Source of the DNA: Mycobacterium sp.
GTDB lineage: Bacteria; Actinomycetota; Actinomycetes; Mycobacteriales; Mycobacteriaceae
Direction: 5' to 3'
Assembly (NCBI GenBank): GCA_025965815.1
Contig: JAOPWF010000713.1
Location: forward strand, 1-14,765
DNA: 14,765 nt
Part shown: piece by piece, positions 1-7,144 of the stretch
Layout of the letters: every line of letters starts with the position of its first letter
How positions within the stretch are numbered: position 1 is the stretch's first letter
The notes under the pieces: generated by a model
What the model saw: only the letters and a program-made list of their open reading frames with translations
Told to the model about the DNA's origin: nothing
The model's database searches: none
Made by a program: the position numbers and the translations under genes

Positions 1-81
1 CACTCGCAATCTCCACGCAATCTTCATATTTTCTCCAAGTACCGGACCTCTCGGCCACCCATGCTGGTCAGATGAAGAAGT

Positions 82-547
82 ACCCGCACCCAGCTCATGG
101 GCATCAGCGATGAAGGCCAGTGGTGCCATCACCTTGGAGATCAGCGCGACGGCAAGAAGGCAATCGCCTACGCCTGCGACGGCGACGTGATGGAGGGCTC
201 ACGGGCAGCGCCGTTAAGGGCGGCATGAACCTTTTCAACAAAGCAAGACGAGCCGACTCGAAGGGCGTCTCCAAGGGCCCGCGGTCGTCGGGACCCTCCG
301 GATTGGCCAAAAGAAGTGGGAATTCACAACGGCAACCGTGCAGTCACCAGCCGGCCTGTATGTCTACCAGGAAGACGGTGTTCGCAGCAGTTGGATCATC
401 GATGCGAACGGGGCCGCCGCCGGCGTGCAACCGCAGCCTGACGGGTCAACTTCGGCCGCGCCGAATCTGTCGATCGATGGGACGGCCGTGATCAACGGCC
501 GGACACTCGCCGCGAGTCCTGTGGAGGGCGACAGCGATGTCTTCTGA
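82..547 (+). pseudogene. Frameshifted remnant of an actinobacterial secreted/sensor-like hypothetical protein
   Basis: Protein-like sequence runs through this stretch but jumps between all three forward frames. Frame 1 carries DGKKAIAYACDGDVMEG (about 151-201), frame 3 continues with LTGSAVKGG (about 202-228), and frame 2 carries the C-terminal part from about 240 to the TGA at 545-547, including AVVGTLRIGQKKWEFTTA, SPAGLYVY and SWIIDANG. Read together these resemble an actinobacterial hypothetical protein whose usual pattern is a 'Y.CDG....W..G', then a 'G....G...L.F.A' strand, then 'AGLY' and 'GWI.L.DG'. At least two indels are needed, and the text around 109-150 suggests more. No start codon or signal peptide survives. 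The next two genes on the same strand are also degraded or compromised, so this is probably the first gene of a decayed cluster. Assembly error is the alternative. Family assignment is from memory of the pattern; the broken state is seen directly. Confidence 0.55.
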
Positions 548-605
548 TCCCACAGCTCGTGTCCCGGCAACACGCGCACATGGGAGCTGAGCGGGAGGCG
601 TCACC

Positions 606-1080
606 GTGGTGATGGCGGTTGTGATCGGCGCGCTCGTCGCAGTTGGACTCGGCGTGTTCGGCAAGGTGCACGATCCACGATTCTTTTCGGTCAGCGTGTC
701 GGGCTTCTCCAGCGGGACCGCGGTGAAGTCGTGGCTGGCGACGTTCGCCGTCTCGCTGGCGCTGTCCAGTTGGGCTCCGCGTTTGCGATGTACCGCCTGA
801 TTCCTGGCGGTAGAACTCCGTCGTGGATCGCTCCGCGCACGTGTGGTCGGGGCGACTGGCTATTCTGGCAAGCGTCCCTTACGACAGCCGAGTGCTCTTC
901 CACGCGCTCTTCGGTTGGTTCTTCTACGGCGGATTCGTGACGAAGATGCTGTTGCTCACCTGCAAGGGCCATCGGGCTTGGGTGATTCCAGTGGCCGGAG
1001 GGCTGGTCTTCTTTGGTCTGGTCTACGTCTGGCTGACATCGGAGTTGTGGTTCTTCGAGGTGAAAGAGGTGACGTTCTAA
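606..1080 (+). pseudogene. Broken DUF6529-like integral membrane protein gene
   Basis: The reading starts at GTG 606 behind a GGGAGG ribosome-binding site (590-595) with a hydrophobic segment, then VFGKVHDPRFF and GFSSGTAVKSWLATF in frame 3. Near 757-765 the coherent protein moves to frame 2 (QLGSAFAMYRLIPGG, then TPSWI). Near 820-830 it moves to frame 1 (HVWSGRLAILASVP, YDSRVLFHALFGWFFYGG, VIPVAGGLVFFGLVYVWLTS) and ends at TAA 1080. The pieces match the layout of DUF6529-type membrane proteins, which have several helices and lie beside Rieske genes in actinobacteria. Besides two frameshifts there seems to be an in-frame loss of roughly 15-20 residues between SVP and YDSRV, where a helix would end. 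The intact homologue would probably be the membrane partner of the Rieske protein 43 bases downstream. The frameshifts are seen; the family name is recalled. Confidence 0.6.
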
Positions 1081-1122
1081 CCTCCGGCCCGGCCCACCGC
1101 CACCCATAACGAAAGAGTCGCC

Positions 1123-1590
1123 ATGCATTTCGCAGAATTGCGTACTTCCCGGCAGAAATTCATTGTCAGCGCTGGGCTTGGCCTGGTTGCGACCGACCTT
1201 ACTGCCTGCACGACCTACGGCAAGAAGCCGGCCGCTGCCGGCGATCCAACTGCGGCGCCGACCACAACCGGGTCGGCGCCGGCAACCGGTGCACCGGCAT
1301 CGCCCGCGCCAGTGCGCGCTATTGCCGAGACGTCCGATGTGCCGGTCGGGTCGGGTGTGATCATCGATGACATCGTGCTGACGCAACCTTCGGAGGGGGA
1401 GATCAAGGGGTTGTCCGCGATCTGCACGCACGCCGGATGCACGGTATCTGAGGTGCAGGGCGGAACGATCAACTGCCGGTGCCATGGCAGCAAATTCGAC
1501 CTCGACGGCTCCGTAGCGAACGGCCCGGCGTCGCGTCCATTGGACACCAAAGGGATCTCGGTCCTAGGCGGTTCGATCGTCCTGGGGTGA
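1123..1590 (+). CDS. Rieske 2Fe-2S lipoprotein-type protein with degraded Tat motif
   Basis: A 155-residue Rieske iron-sulfur protein. The cluster ligands are present as C101-T-H103 and C118-R-C-H121, and the stabilising disulfide pair as C106 and C120 (CTHAGC and CRCHGS boxes), so the redox domain (about 65-155) looks functional. The N-terminus is an export signal with a hydrophobic stretch (13-27) and a lipobox LTAC ending at C29, followed by an Ala/Pro/Thr-rich linker (36-63). Family members usually carry a twin arginine before the hydrophobic stretch; here the matching place reads TSRQKF, so the Tat motif is lost. The start ATG has a weak GAAAG upstream. It follows the broken DUF6529-like gene by 42 bases and converges on the ASCH gene with 9 bases between stops. 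Likely role is one-electron transfer at the outer face of the membrane, but its usual partner is broken and its export is doubtful. Confidence 0.85.
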   Translation: MHFAELRTSRQKFIVSAGLGLVATDLTACTTYGKKPAAAGDPTAAPTTTGSAPATGAPASPAPVRAIAETSDVPVGSGVIIDDIVLTQPSEGEIKGLSAICTHAGCTVSEVQGGTINCRCHGSKFDLDGSVANGPASRPLDTKGISVLGGSIVLG

Positions 1591-1599
1591 TTCGGTTTG

Positions 1600-2133
1600 C
1601 TACGCGACGTCGTGGACTTCTTCTTCAGCCGGCCGTTTAAATACCACCCAGGCGCGTTGATCATGCTTGCGCACGTGAAACTGCTCCACCCGATCGACTG
1701 CCGCTACTTCAATTAAGGTGCAGTAACGCTTGGTGCGGCGCGATTGCCAAAATTGTGGATCTACGTATCCACAGATGGCATCGTCATAGTCACGCTGCAC
1801 TTGATCAAATTGGGCGTCAGAAAGCTCCATGCTCTTTGTGGCGCCAGCGATGAACCATCCTCGAACAGCGCCACTGGCCTGCTTCAATATCACAAGATCG
1901 CCAGCGGCTATCTGACTGAAGGGCGCTATGCGCTTCGTGGTGAATCTCGACTCGATTCGTTTACGGCCACCGAGTATGAGGCTTAAGAATGGCTCTCGGA
2001 GTATAGCTAAATGCACGGTCGCAAAGGTTTTTGTAGCCGAATCTACGGCGTCCTTCAAACTAGCTGGGATGTTCTCTGGAAATTGGACGCCGGAGGTTGA
2101 ATGGTCCCAAACGTCTGGTTGATTGATCGTCAT
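1600..2133 (-). CDS. ASCH-domain protein, low-GC and probably acquired
   Basis: A 177-residue protein with an ASCH (PUA-like) domain over about residues 40-165. The diagnostic GxKxxExR signature is seen as GRKRIESR at 56-63 inside LILGGRKRIESRF, preceded by the typical LREPFL strand and followed by a basic loop and AAGDLVIL. ASCH domains resemble RNA- or modified-nucleotide-binding PUA folds. Some members bind or cut nucleic acids or hydrolyse modified cytidines, but nothing here fixes a substrate. Two 60-base lines counted by hand (1741-1800 and 1981-2040) are 47-48% G+C, far below the flanking genes, and codon third positions are often A/T, which points to transfer. It stands alone, transcribed away from the uracil operon and toward the Rieske gene. 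No clear ribosome-binding site precedes ATG 2133, so the start could be elsewhere or leaderless. Confidence 0.75.
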   Translation of the reverse strand: MTINQPDVWDHSTSGVQFPENIPASLKDAVDSATKTFATVHLAILREPFLSLILGGRKRIESRFTTKRIAPFSQIAAGDLVILKQASGAVRGWFIAGATKSMELSDAQFDQVQRDYDDAICGYVDPQFWQSRRTKRYCTLIEVAAVDRVEQFHVRKHDQRAWVVFKRPAEEEVHDVA

Positions 2134-2402
2134 GTCGATGTGAACTATAGCGCAATCAGTACGCTATCCGTTCTCGCGGATCGCAATGGAACGTTGCCGG
2201 TTGCGCCTACTCCACAGCTTGACTCCGCCGGCCCTCCGGATTCTGTCGACGATGGACCGGCCAGCTAGCGTCCGCAACAAAGGGCATTGACCCGGCCGAG
2301 TCGCTATGCTGGCGGGTTCCGACGGTCGGCAGCAACCGGCGCGGAAGACGCGCTCCGGCAGCCGTGCCGGGCTACCGCACTTTCGGGACCGAAGGGACGA
2401 GC
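2134..2402. other. Divergent intergenic region between the ASCH gene and the uracil operon
   Basis: These 269 bases must hold the promoters for both divergent units. The only readable signals are a GAAGGGA ribosome-binding site (2390-2396) for the operon's first gene and a possible -10 hexamer TATGCT near 2303. TTGACC lies upstream of that hexamer but only 12 bases away, which is too close for a standard pair. No riboswitch fold or clear operator palindrome was found. The base composition changes here from the low-GC ASCH gene to the high-GC operon. Confidence 0.4.
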
Positions 2403-3689
2403 ATGTCCACTGAAGCCGGCGCCGCTGCGCCATCGCCTGCCGAACGTAAGACTGCCGTCGGCCACATCCGGTTGACCTCGCACAGCGGTGGCTTCGGCGC
2501 GCTGCCCATCCTCTGGGACGCACCGACGGCCGCCGAGCGCGGGCCGGTGATCGGCACCACTACTAAGCGTGCCCACCGCAATGTGATCGGCACGCACAGC
2601 GGCTCCTACAGCGTCTACCGCGCGCTGGCGGTCGCGGCCGGGGCGCTGTCACGCGAGCACAAAGCCGACCTCACGAACACGTCGCCGACAGACGTCATCG
2701 GCCCGTACCCACAGTGGGCTGAGCCGGGCAAGATCGTGAGCATGGACCCCTGGGGCGCCATGGTTGCCGAGGTCTTCGCCGCCGACCTCGCCGCCGGTCA
2801 CGACATCCGTCCCACCATCGCGGTGACCAAGGCTCACGTGATCGTGCCCGAGATCATGGACGCCATTCTGCGAGGACGCCTACTCCCGGACGGCCGCACG
2901 CTACTGCCCAGCGGCGCGGCGCTGGTCACCAAGGCGGCGGTCGAGCCCGTCTGGTACCTCCCGGGTGTGGCGCAACGCTTCGGCTGCAGTGAGACCGATC
3001 TGCGTCGCGTCCTGTTCGAGGAGACCGGCGGCATGTACCCGGAGCTCGTGACGCGCTCGGACCTCGAGGTCTTCCTGCCGCCGATCGGCGGGCAGACCAT
3101 CTATATCTTCGGCAACCCACGCGACCTTGCCGATCCGTCGGTGGAACTGACCGCGCGCGTACACGACGAGTGCAACGGCTCGGACGTTTTCGGCTCCGAC
3201 ATCTGCACCTGCCGTCCCTACCTGACGCATGCGATCGAGGAATGCATCCAGGGGACACAACGGGGTGGGGTGGGCCTGGTGGCCTACTCGCGCAAGGAGG
3301 GCCGCGCACTCGGCGAGGTCACCAAGTTCCTCGTCTACAACGCCCGCAAGCGCCAGGTGGGTGGCGACACGGCCGATCAGTACTTCGCCCGCACCGAGTG
3401 CGTGGCGGGCGTACAGGACATGCGCTTCCAGGAATTGATGCCCGACGTGCTGCATTGGTTGGGTGTCAGGAAGATCCATCGCCTGGTCTCCATGAGCAAC
3501 ATGAAGTACGACGCCATCACCGGCTCGGGCATCGAGGTCGGCGAGCGGGTGAACATCCCGGACGAGCTGGTCCCGGCCGACGCGCGGGTGGAGATCGACG
3601 CCAAGATGGCGGCCGGCTACTTCACGCCAGGGGCGGTGCCGGACGCTGACGAACTCAAAAAGTCCAAGGGTCGAGGGTTCGACGGATGA
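2403..3689 (+). CDS. URC1-type GTP cyclohydrolase II homologue, uracil catabolism
   Basis: 428 residues from ATG 2403, chosen because GAAGGGA lies just upstream; an in-frame start at 2364 lacks one. Residues about 1-190 match the GTP-cyclohydrolase N-terminal extension found in URC1 proteins (THSGSYSVYRAL, DLTNTSPTDVIGPYPQW), and about 240-420 the GTP cyclohydrolase II fold. The zinc ligands are kept as C257, C268 and C270 (C-x10-C-x-C in DECNGSDVFGSDICTC). The catalytic loop reads YSRKEGRALGE (295-305), keeping R-x-E-G-R but replacing the His of the RibA form YHRQEGRNIG with Ser. The RibA TNNPKK segment is replaced by MSNMKYDAI. Those changes plus the extension mark the URC1 subfamily rather than riboflavin-making RibA. 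In the yeast URC pathway URC1 acts after UMP formation in opening or cleaving the pyrimidine ring. It heads an operon with URC4 (18 bases downstream) and upp. Confidence 0.9.
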   Translation: MSTEAGAAAPSPAERKTAVGHIRLTSHSGGFGALPILWDAPTAAERGPVIGTTTKRAHRNVIGTHSGSYSVYRALAVAAGALSREHKADLTNTSPTDVIGPYPQWAEPGKIVSMDPWGAMVAEVFAADLAAGHDIRPTIAVTKAHVIVPEIMDAILRGRLLPDGRTLLPSGAALVTKAAVEPVWYLPGVAQRFGCSETDLRRVLFEETGGMYPELVTRSDLEVFLPPIGGQTIYIFGNPRDLADPSVELTARVHDECNGSDVFGSDICTCRPYLTHAIEECIQGTQRGGVGLVAYSRKEGRALGEVTKFLVYNARKRQVGGDTADQYFARTECVAGVQDMRFQELMPDVLHWLGVRKIHRLVSMSNMKYDAITGSGIEVGERVNIPDELVPADARVEIDAKMAAGYFTPGAVPDADELKKSKGRGFDG

Positions 3690-3707
3690 GCCCGGAATGA
3701 GCGTCGA

Positions 3708-4967
3708 ATGAGCACTGCCGGCACAACTACCCTACTCGACACCGACCGGCCCGAGGGCGCAGCCGCGGCGCTGCGCACCACGACCGCCGTGCGGGAGCGC
3801 GCGCAGCACCTGCTGCAGCGCGCACGCGCGGGCGACTCGCACTGGTTCAGCGTGCACGACGAAGCGCTGCAGACGGCCGCGACCGAGGTGGCAGACCTCA
3901 CGCGTGCGCGCTATCCCGACCTGCAGATCCCCTTTCACAGCCGATGGCGCCATTTCGAGGCCGGCGGTGTGGAACGCAAGGCCCAGCTGGATGCGCGGCT
4001 GTCGACGGTGGATGCGCCGGGTCGTGCCCGAGCCATGATCGACGTAGCCGTGGTCAGCGTGCTGCTCGATGCCGGGGCCGGCCCGGATTGGCGATACCAC
4101 GAAGCCGCCAGTGGACAGGCCTTCGCCCGTTCCGAAGGCCTGGCCGTGGCGAGCTGGCACGCCTTCCTGGTCGGCCTGTTCTCGGGCGACGCCGACCAGC
4201 CGCTGCAGGTCGACGCGGACGGTTTGCGCGGCCTAGCCGCCGACCGGGTGGCCGAGGCGTTCCAGGTCAGCCCATCCAATCCGCTGGTCGGCCTCGAAGG
4301 TCGCGTTCTGGTGCTGCACCGCCTGGGCGAGGCGCTGGCCGCACAGCCTGAGCTGTTCGGCCGCCATGGCCGGCCCGGCGGCCTGTTCGACCTACTGGTC
4401 GAACCGCGCGGACAGACCACGGTGGCTGCGCACGGCATCCTGGCGCACCTGCTGACATCGTTATCGGGTATCTGGCCGGCGGACAACGCAATCGACTCCG
4501 AGCCCGTGGGCGACTGCTGGCGCCACGAGGCGGTGCCCGGGCCGGGCCTGACCCAGGGCTGGATGCCGTTCCACAAGCTGTCGCAGTGGTTGAGTTACTC
4601 GCTGCTGGAGCCCTTCGAATGGGCGGGCGTGCACGTGGCGGGATTAGACGCGCTGACCGGCTTGCCCGAGTACCGTAACGGCGGCCTGCTGCTGGATACC
4701 GGCGTGCTGCGCCTGCGCGACCCGGCCTGGGCCGCCCGCAGCTGGACAGTGGGCGACGAATTGGTGGTCGAATGGCGCGCCCTGACGGTGGCGCTATTGG
4801 ACGAACTGGCCCCGCTGGTGCGCGCACGACTCGGCGTGGACGCCGGACAGATGCCGTTGGCCCGCGTGCTGGAGGGCGGCACCTGGGCCGCGGGCCGTGC
4901 GCTGGCACAGCGATTACGTGGAGGGTTGCCGCCGCTGGCCATCGTCAGCGACGGCACGGTCTTTTAG
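3708..4967 (+). CDS. URC4 / DUF1688 family protein, uracil catabolism
   Basis: A 419-residue protein of the DUF1688 family (yeast URC4), of full family length. Conserved blocks include [12 protein letters not shown] (76-87), [13 protein letters not shown] (120-132), [10 protein letters not shown] (141-150), [19 protein letters not shown] (285-303) and [17 protein letters not shown] (318-334). It has no signal peptide or membrane segment, so it should be cytosolic. The chemistry of the family is not well defined; genetics in Lachancea kluyveri place URC4 in uracil breakdown after URC1, on the way to urea. The ATG at 3708 follows a weak GGA and lies 18 bases after the URC1 stop; a shorter ATG at 3697 opens a reading frame that stops at once. 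Flanking URC1 and Upp genes on the same strand support the assignment strongly. Confidence 0.9.
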   Translation: MSTAGTTTLLDTDRPEGAAAALRTTTAVRERAQHLLQRARAGDSHWFSVHDEALQTAATEVADLTRARYPDLQIPFHSRWRHFEAGGVERKAQLDARLSTVDAPGRARAMIDVAVVSVLLDAGAGPDWRYHEAASGQAFARSEGLAVASWHAFLVGLFSGDADQPLQVDADGLRGLAADRVAEAFQVSPSNPLVGLEGRVLVLHRLGEALAAQPELFGRHGRPGGLFDLLVEPRGQTTVAAHGILAHLLTSLSGIWPADNAIDSEPVGDCWRHEAVPGPGLTQGWMPFHKLSQWLSYSLLEPFEWAGVHVAGLDALTGLPEYRNGGLLLDTGVLRLRDPAWAARSWTVGDELVVEWRALTVALLDELAPLVRARLGVDAGQMPLARVLEGGTWAAGRALAQRLRGGLPPLAIVSDGTVF

Positions 4968-4999
4968 GGAATGACATCGACGACAACGACACAGGATCC

Positions 5000-5629
5000 A
5001 TGGGCAAAGTACACCTGATCGACCACCCGCTGGTGCAGCACAAGCTCACGCTGATGCGCCGCAAGGAGGCCTCCACCAACAACTTTCGGCTACTGGCGAA
5101 TGAGATCTCCACGTTGATGGCCTACGAGGTCCTGCGCGACATCCCGATGCAGGAGATCGAGATCGAGACGCCGCTGGAAAGCACGACCGGCAAGGTCATC
5201 GATGGCAAGAAGCTGGTCTTTGTCTCCATCCTGCGCGCGGGCACCGGCATCCTGGACGGCATGCTGACAGTGGTGCCTGGCGCGCGCGTGGGCCATATAG
5301 GCCTGTACCGCGACCCCAAGACGCTGGTGGCCGTGGAGTACTACTTCAAGATGCCCGGCGACCTGCACGAGCGCGACGTGGTGGTGATCGACCCGATGCT
5401 GGCCACCGGCAACTCCGCCGTCGCGGCGGTGGAGCGGCTGAAGGAAAGCGGACCCAAATCCATCAAGTTCGTCTGCCTGCTGACCTGCCCAGAAGGTATC
5501 GCCGTCATGCACGAGGCCCATCCGGACGTGCCAATCTACACCGCCGCGGTCGACCGCCAGCTCGACGAGCACGGCTACATCCTGCCCGGCTTGGGGGATG
5601 CCGGCGACCGCATCTTCGGCACCAAGTAG
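5000..5629 (+). CDS. upp: Uracil phosphoribosyltransferase
   Basis: 209 residues from ATG 5000, matching the usual 208-210 of Upp. It converts uracil plus PRPP to UMP and pyrophosphate in the cytosol. Visible motifs are the substrate-side segment [14 protein letters not shown] (76-89), the PRPP loop [14 protein letters not shown] (127-140), and the uracil-binding C-terminal [16 protein letters not shown] (192-207). An upstream in-frame start at 4772 would overlap the DUF1688 gene and add 76 residues with no Upp character, so it was rejected. AGGA (4993-4996) precedes the chosen ATG and the gap from the previous stop is 32 bases. The sequence ([20 protein letters not shown] at the start) looks more like proteobacterial or firmicute Upp than the mycobacterial housekeeping Upp as I recall it. 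This may be a pathway-dedicated copy corresponding to yeast URC6. Confidence 0.95.
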   Translation: MGKVHLIDHPLVQHKLTLMRRKEASTNNFRLLANEISTLMAYEVLRDIPMQEIEIETPLESTTGKVIDGKKLVFVSILRAGTGILDGMLTVVPGARVGHIGLYRDPKTLVAVEYYFKMPGDLHERDVVVIDPMLATGNSAVAAVERLKESGPKSIKFVCLLTCPEGIAVMHEAHPDVPIYTAAVDRQLDEHGYILPGLGDAGDRIFGTK

Positions 5630-5634
5630 CAGAC

Positions 5635-5649
5635 GCGGCCATGCGCCGC
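5635..5649 (+). terminator. Possible hairpin after upp
   Basis: GCGGC-CATGC-GCCGC forms a perfect 5-bp GC stem with a 5-base loop, starting 6 bases after the upp stop. There is no T-run, as is common for actinobacterial terminators, so function is uncertain. Confidence 0.3.
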
Positions 5650-5931
5650 ACTTCGCGGTACCCAGGCCGCGGCGCCCAGAACTACGTCGACGTTCTCGGG
5701 ACCCCACACAGACGCGAGTCGATCACAATCAAGGGTTAGTTCGAAACGGCCACAGCACATTTGGCGTTTTCTGGACGATGACATGGTGCGGGGACATGCG
5801 CGACTACGCCAAAGTCGTTTCTTACTAAAGCATTAGCTGGTGCACGCGGTCGCCTTAGGTTAGCGGTTTAACGTTGACGTAAGTCGAGGTGGGCGGCTAC
5901 CTCGGCGACACCAGTGAGAATGGGGCCGTTC
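5650..5931. other. Intergenic region upstream of the STAS gene
   Basis: Nothing coding is convincing here; short open frames in both directions have no family features. It should hold the promoter of the STAS gene. I looked for a SigF-type GTTT-N15-17-GGGTA and found only poor matches (GGTTT at about 5865 with GGTGGG too far downstream). The stretch about 5720-5880 is noticeably AT-richer than the flanking genes. Confidence 0.35.
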
Positions 5932-6519
5932 ATGACTGTTGCGAGTTCAACGTCCAATCCGAATGCCACGTCCGGCCACGGCAATGCCGCACTCGACTGC
6001 AACAACGTCCACATGCGGGCGCAATGTCGTCATCTGGCAACCGTCGTGACGATCAGCGGCAGAATCGACGCCACGAACGTCGGCCCCGTCAGCCAGTATG
6101 CCAGGCGCTTCGTTCTCGCGGAGAAACCCTTTGTCCTCGACCTGAGCGGCGTGGATTCCTTTGCTGCGAAATGTATCTCGATGCTCCAAGTTGTTGACGA
6201 GCAGTGCCGTAGCGCTGCGGTGGAGTGGGCCTTAGTGGCCAGTCCCGCGGTCACCCACCTACTGCATATCGGCGACGACGCGGCGATTTTTCCCACCGCG
6301 GCTTCGGTGGCCGAGGCCCTCCACGAGTTCGCGGATGACATCCTCACCCGCCGCCGGGGGTTGCTTCCGCTGCTCGCCACACCGTCGAGCCCATTCCCGC
6401 CGGTCACCGCTGCGACCCACGAAGGGAGCAGATCGGCGTGCGACTCGATCGAGGGCACGGCCTTCCCGGCGGGGTTGCGCGGGACCGCCCATCGCGCATT
6501 GGCACGGACGCCGGCTTAG
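5932..6519 (+). CDS. STAS-domain protein, Rv0516c-type anti-anti-sigma factor homologue
   Basis: 195 residues with a STAS domain over about 25-140 (ATVVTISGRIDATNV at 37-50, FVLDLSGVDSFAAKCISML at 67-85, VEWALVASPAV at 97-107, MTR-like end ILTRRRGLLPLL at 137-148). It resembles the mycobacterial Rv0516c family, whose M. tuberculosis member is reported to act in the PknD/SigF osmotic-stress route and to be phosphorylated at Thr2. ATG 5932 gives a protein beginning M-T, keeping that Thr; GTG 5914 and ATG 5920 are in-frame alternatives. The classic DSSG phosphoserine loop of SpoIIAA is absent: the aligned residues are A78-A79-K80-C81. After residue 148, where I recall relatives ending, there is an extra Pro/Thr/Ala/Arg-rich tail of about 47 residues, which may reflect a lost stop or frameshift. 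The gene stands alone on the plus strand. Confidence 0.8.
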   Translation: MTVASSTSNPNATSGHGNAALDCNNVHMRAQCRHLATVVTISGRIDATNVGPVSQYARRFVLAEKPFVLDLSGVDSFAAKCISMLQVVDEQCRSAAVEWALVASPAVTHLLHIGDDAAIFPTAASVAEALHEFADDILTRRRGLLPLLATPSSPFPPVTAATHEGSRSACDSIEGTAFPAGLRGTAHRALARTPA

Positions 6520-6526
6520 CCGTGGC

Positions 6527-6966
6527 TTAGCCAGGCTTCACCCAGCGCCCCTGCGACAACAACCTCGGCTGCCCTGCATGGAGCAGATCGCGCACTGCCC
6601 GGAAGACACCAGGCCATTGCCCGGCGTCGCAGTCGTGTCCAGATCGCCAGCCACCGTCGGCCACCTTCGGCTGCCACGCGGCGATGTCGGCCGCCACACT
6701 GTCATAGTCATGGCGGTCGATGTGGACCCAAGCCGGTGACGCGTCGGCGAACAGCCGCGCGCTGGGTACCGAAGCGCCGATCAGCAGCTGGATGTCTTCG
6801 GCGAACCCGCTCGCAATGATGTTGCGGTGCAACTGGCTGGCGAACGTCCCACCCCGTCGGCCACCGCCGCGCCGTGCGCGTTGGTGTCGTTCCAGCCTTC
6901 TGAACCGCTGCCCCGGCAGGTGTCTACACCGACGATCGCGATGCGGCGCTCGCTGTGGACGACCAC
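6527..6966 (-). pseudogene. Frameshifted, 5'-truncated class I SAM methyltransferase remnant
   Basis: On the minus strand two frames together spell the C-terminal part of a Methyltransferase_24-type protein. One frame carries RIAIVGVDTCRGSGSEGWND (about 6945-6886). The other carries FASQLHRNIIASGFAEDIQL, VPSARLFADASPAWVHID, DYDSVAADIAAWQPKVADGG and QWPGVFRAVRDLL. A shift near 6845-6860 is needed to join them. The expected 'HIDG.H.YD' reads HIDRHDYD, so a residue is missing there too. The N-terminal part with the SAM-binding glycine-rich motif is absent. It lies tail to tail with the STAS gene, 7 bases away. It cannot encode a working enzyme as it stands. Confidence 0.65.
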
Positions 6967-7144
6967 CTAGGCCGGCGAACACAGACGACCGGACCAGCAC
7001 CGTGGACCTGATGTTCACTACTTTGGGGCGGCGCCGACCGGGCCCGCGTAGTGTCCGTCACGGTGTCGGCGTACCCGGCAGGGGCACAACGCAATCCAAC
7101 CCGAACGACACAGCATCGTGCGACGCCAGTCCGCTCCCCGAAGC

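Noticed and set aside
691..1485. 264-residue minus-strand open frame
   Set aside because: It runs antisense across the DUF6529-like remnant and the Rieske gene, both of which show family features on the plus strand.
4772..4999. 76-residue N-terminal extension of Upp
   Set aside because: It overlaps the conserved end of the DUF1688 gene in another frame, is Arg/Gly-rich, and Upp proteins start where ATG 5000 is.
5860..5900. Possible SigF promoter before the STAS gene
   Set aside because: GGTTT is present but no GGGTA lies 15-17 bases downstream; the nearest G-rich element is at the wrong distance and lacks the TA.
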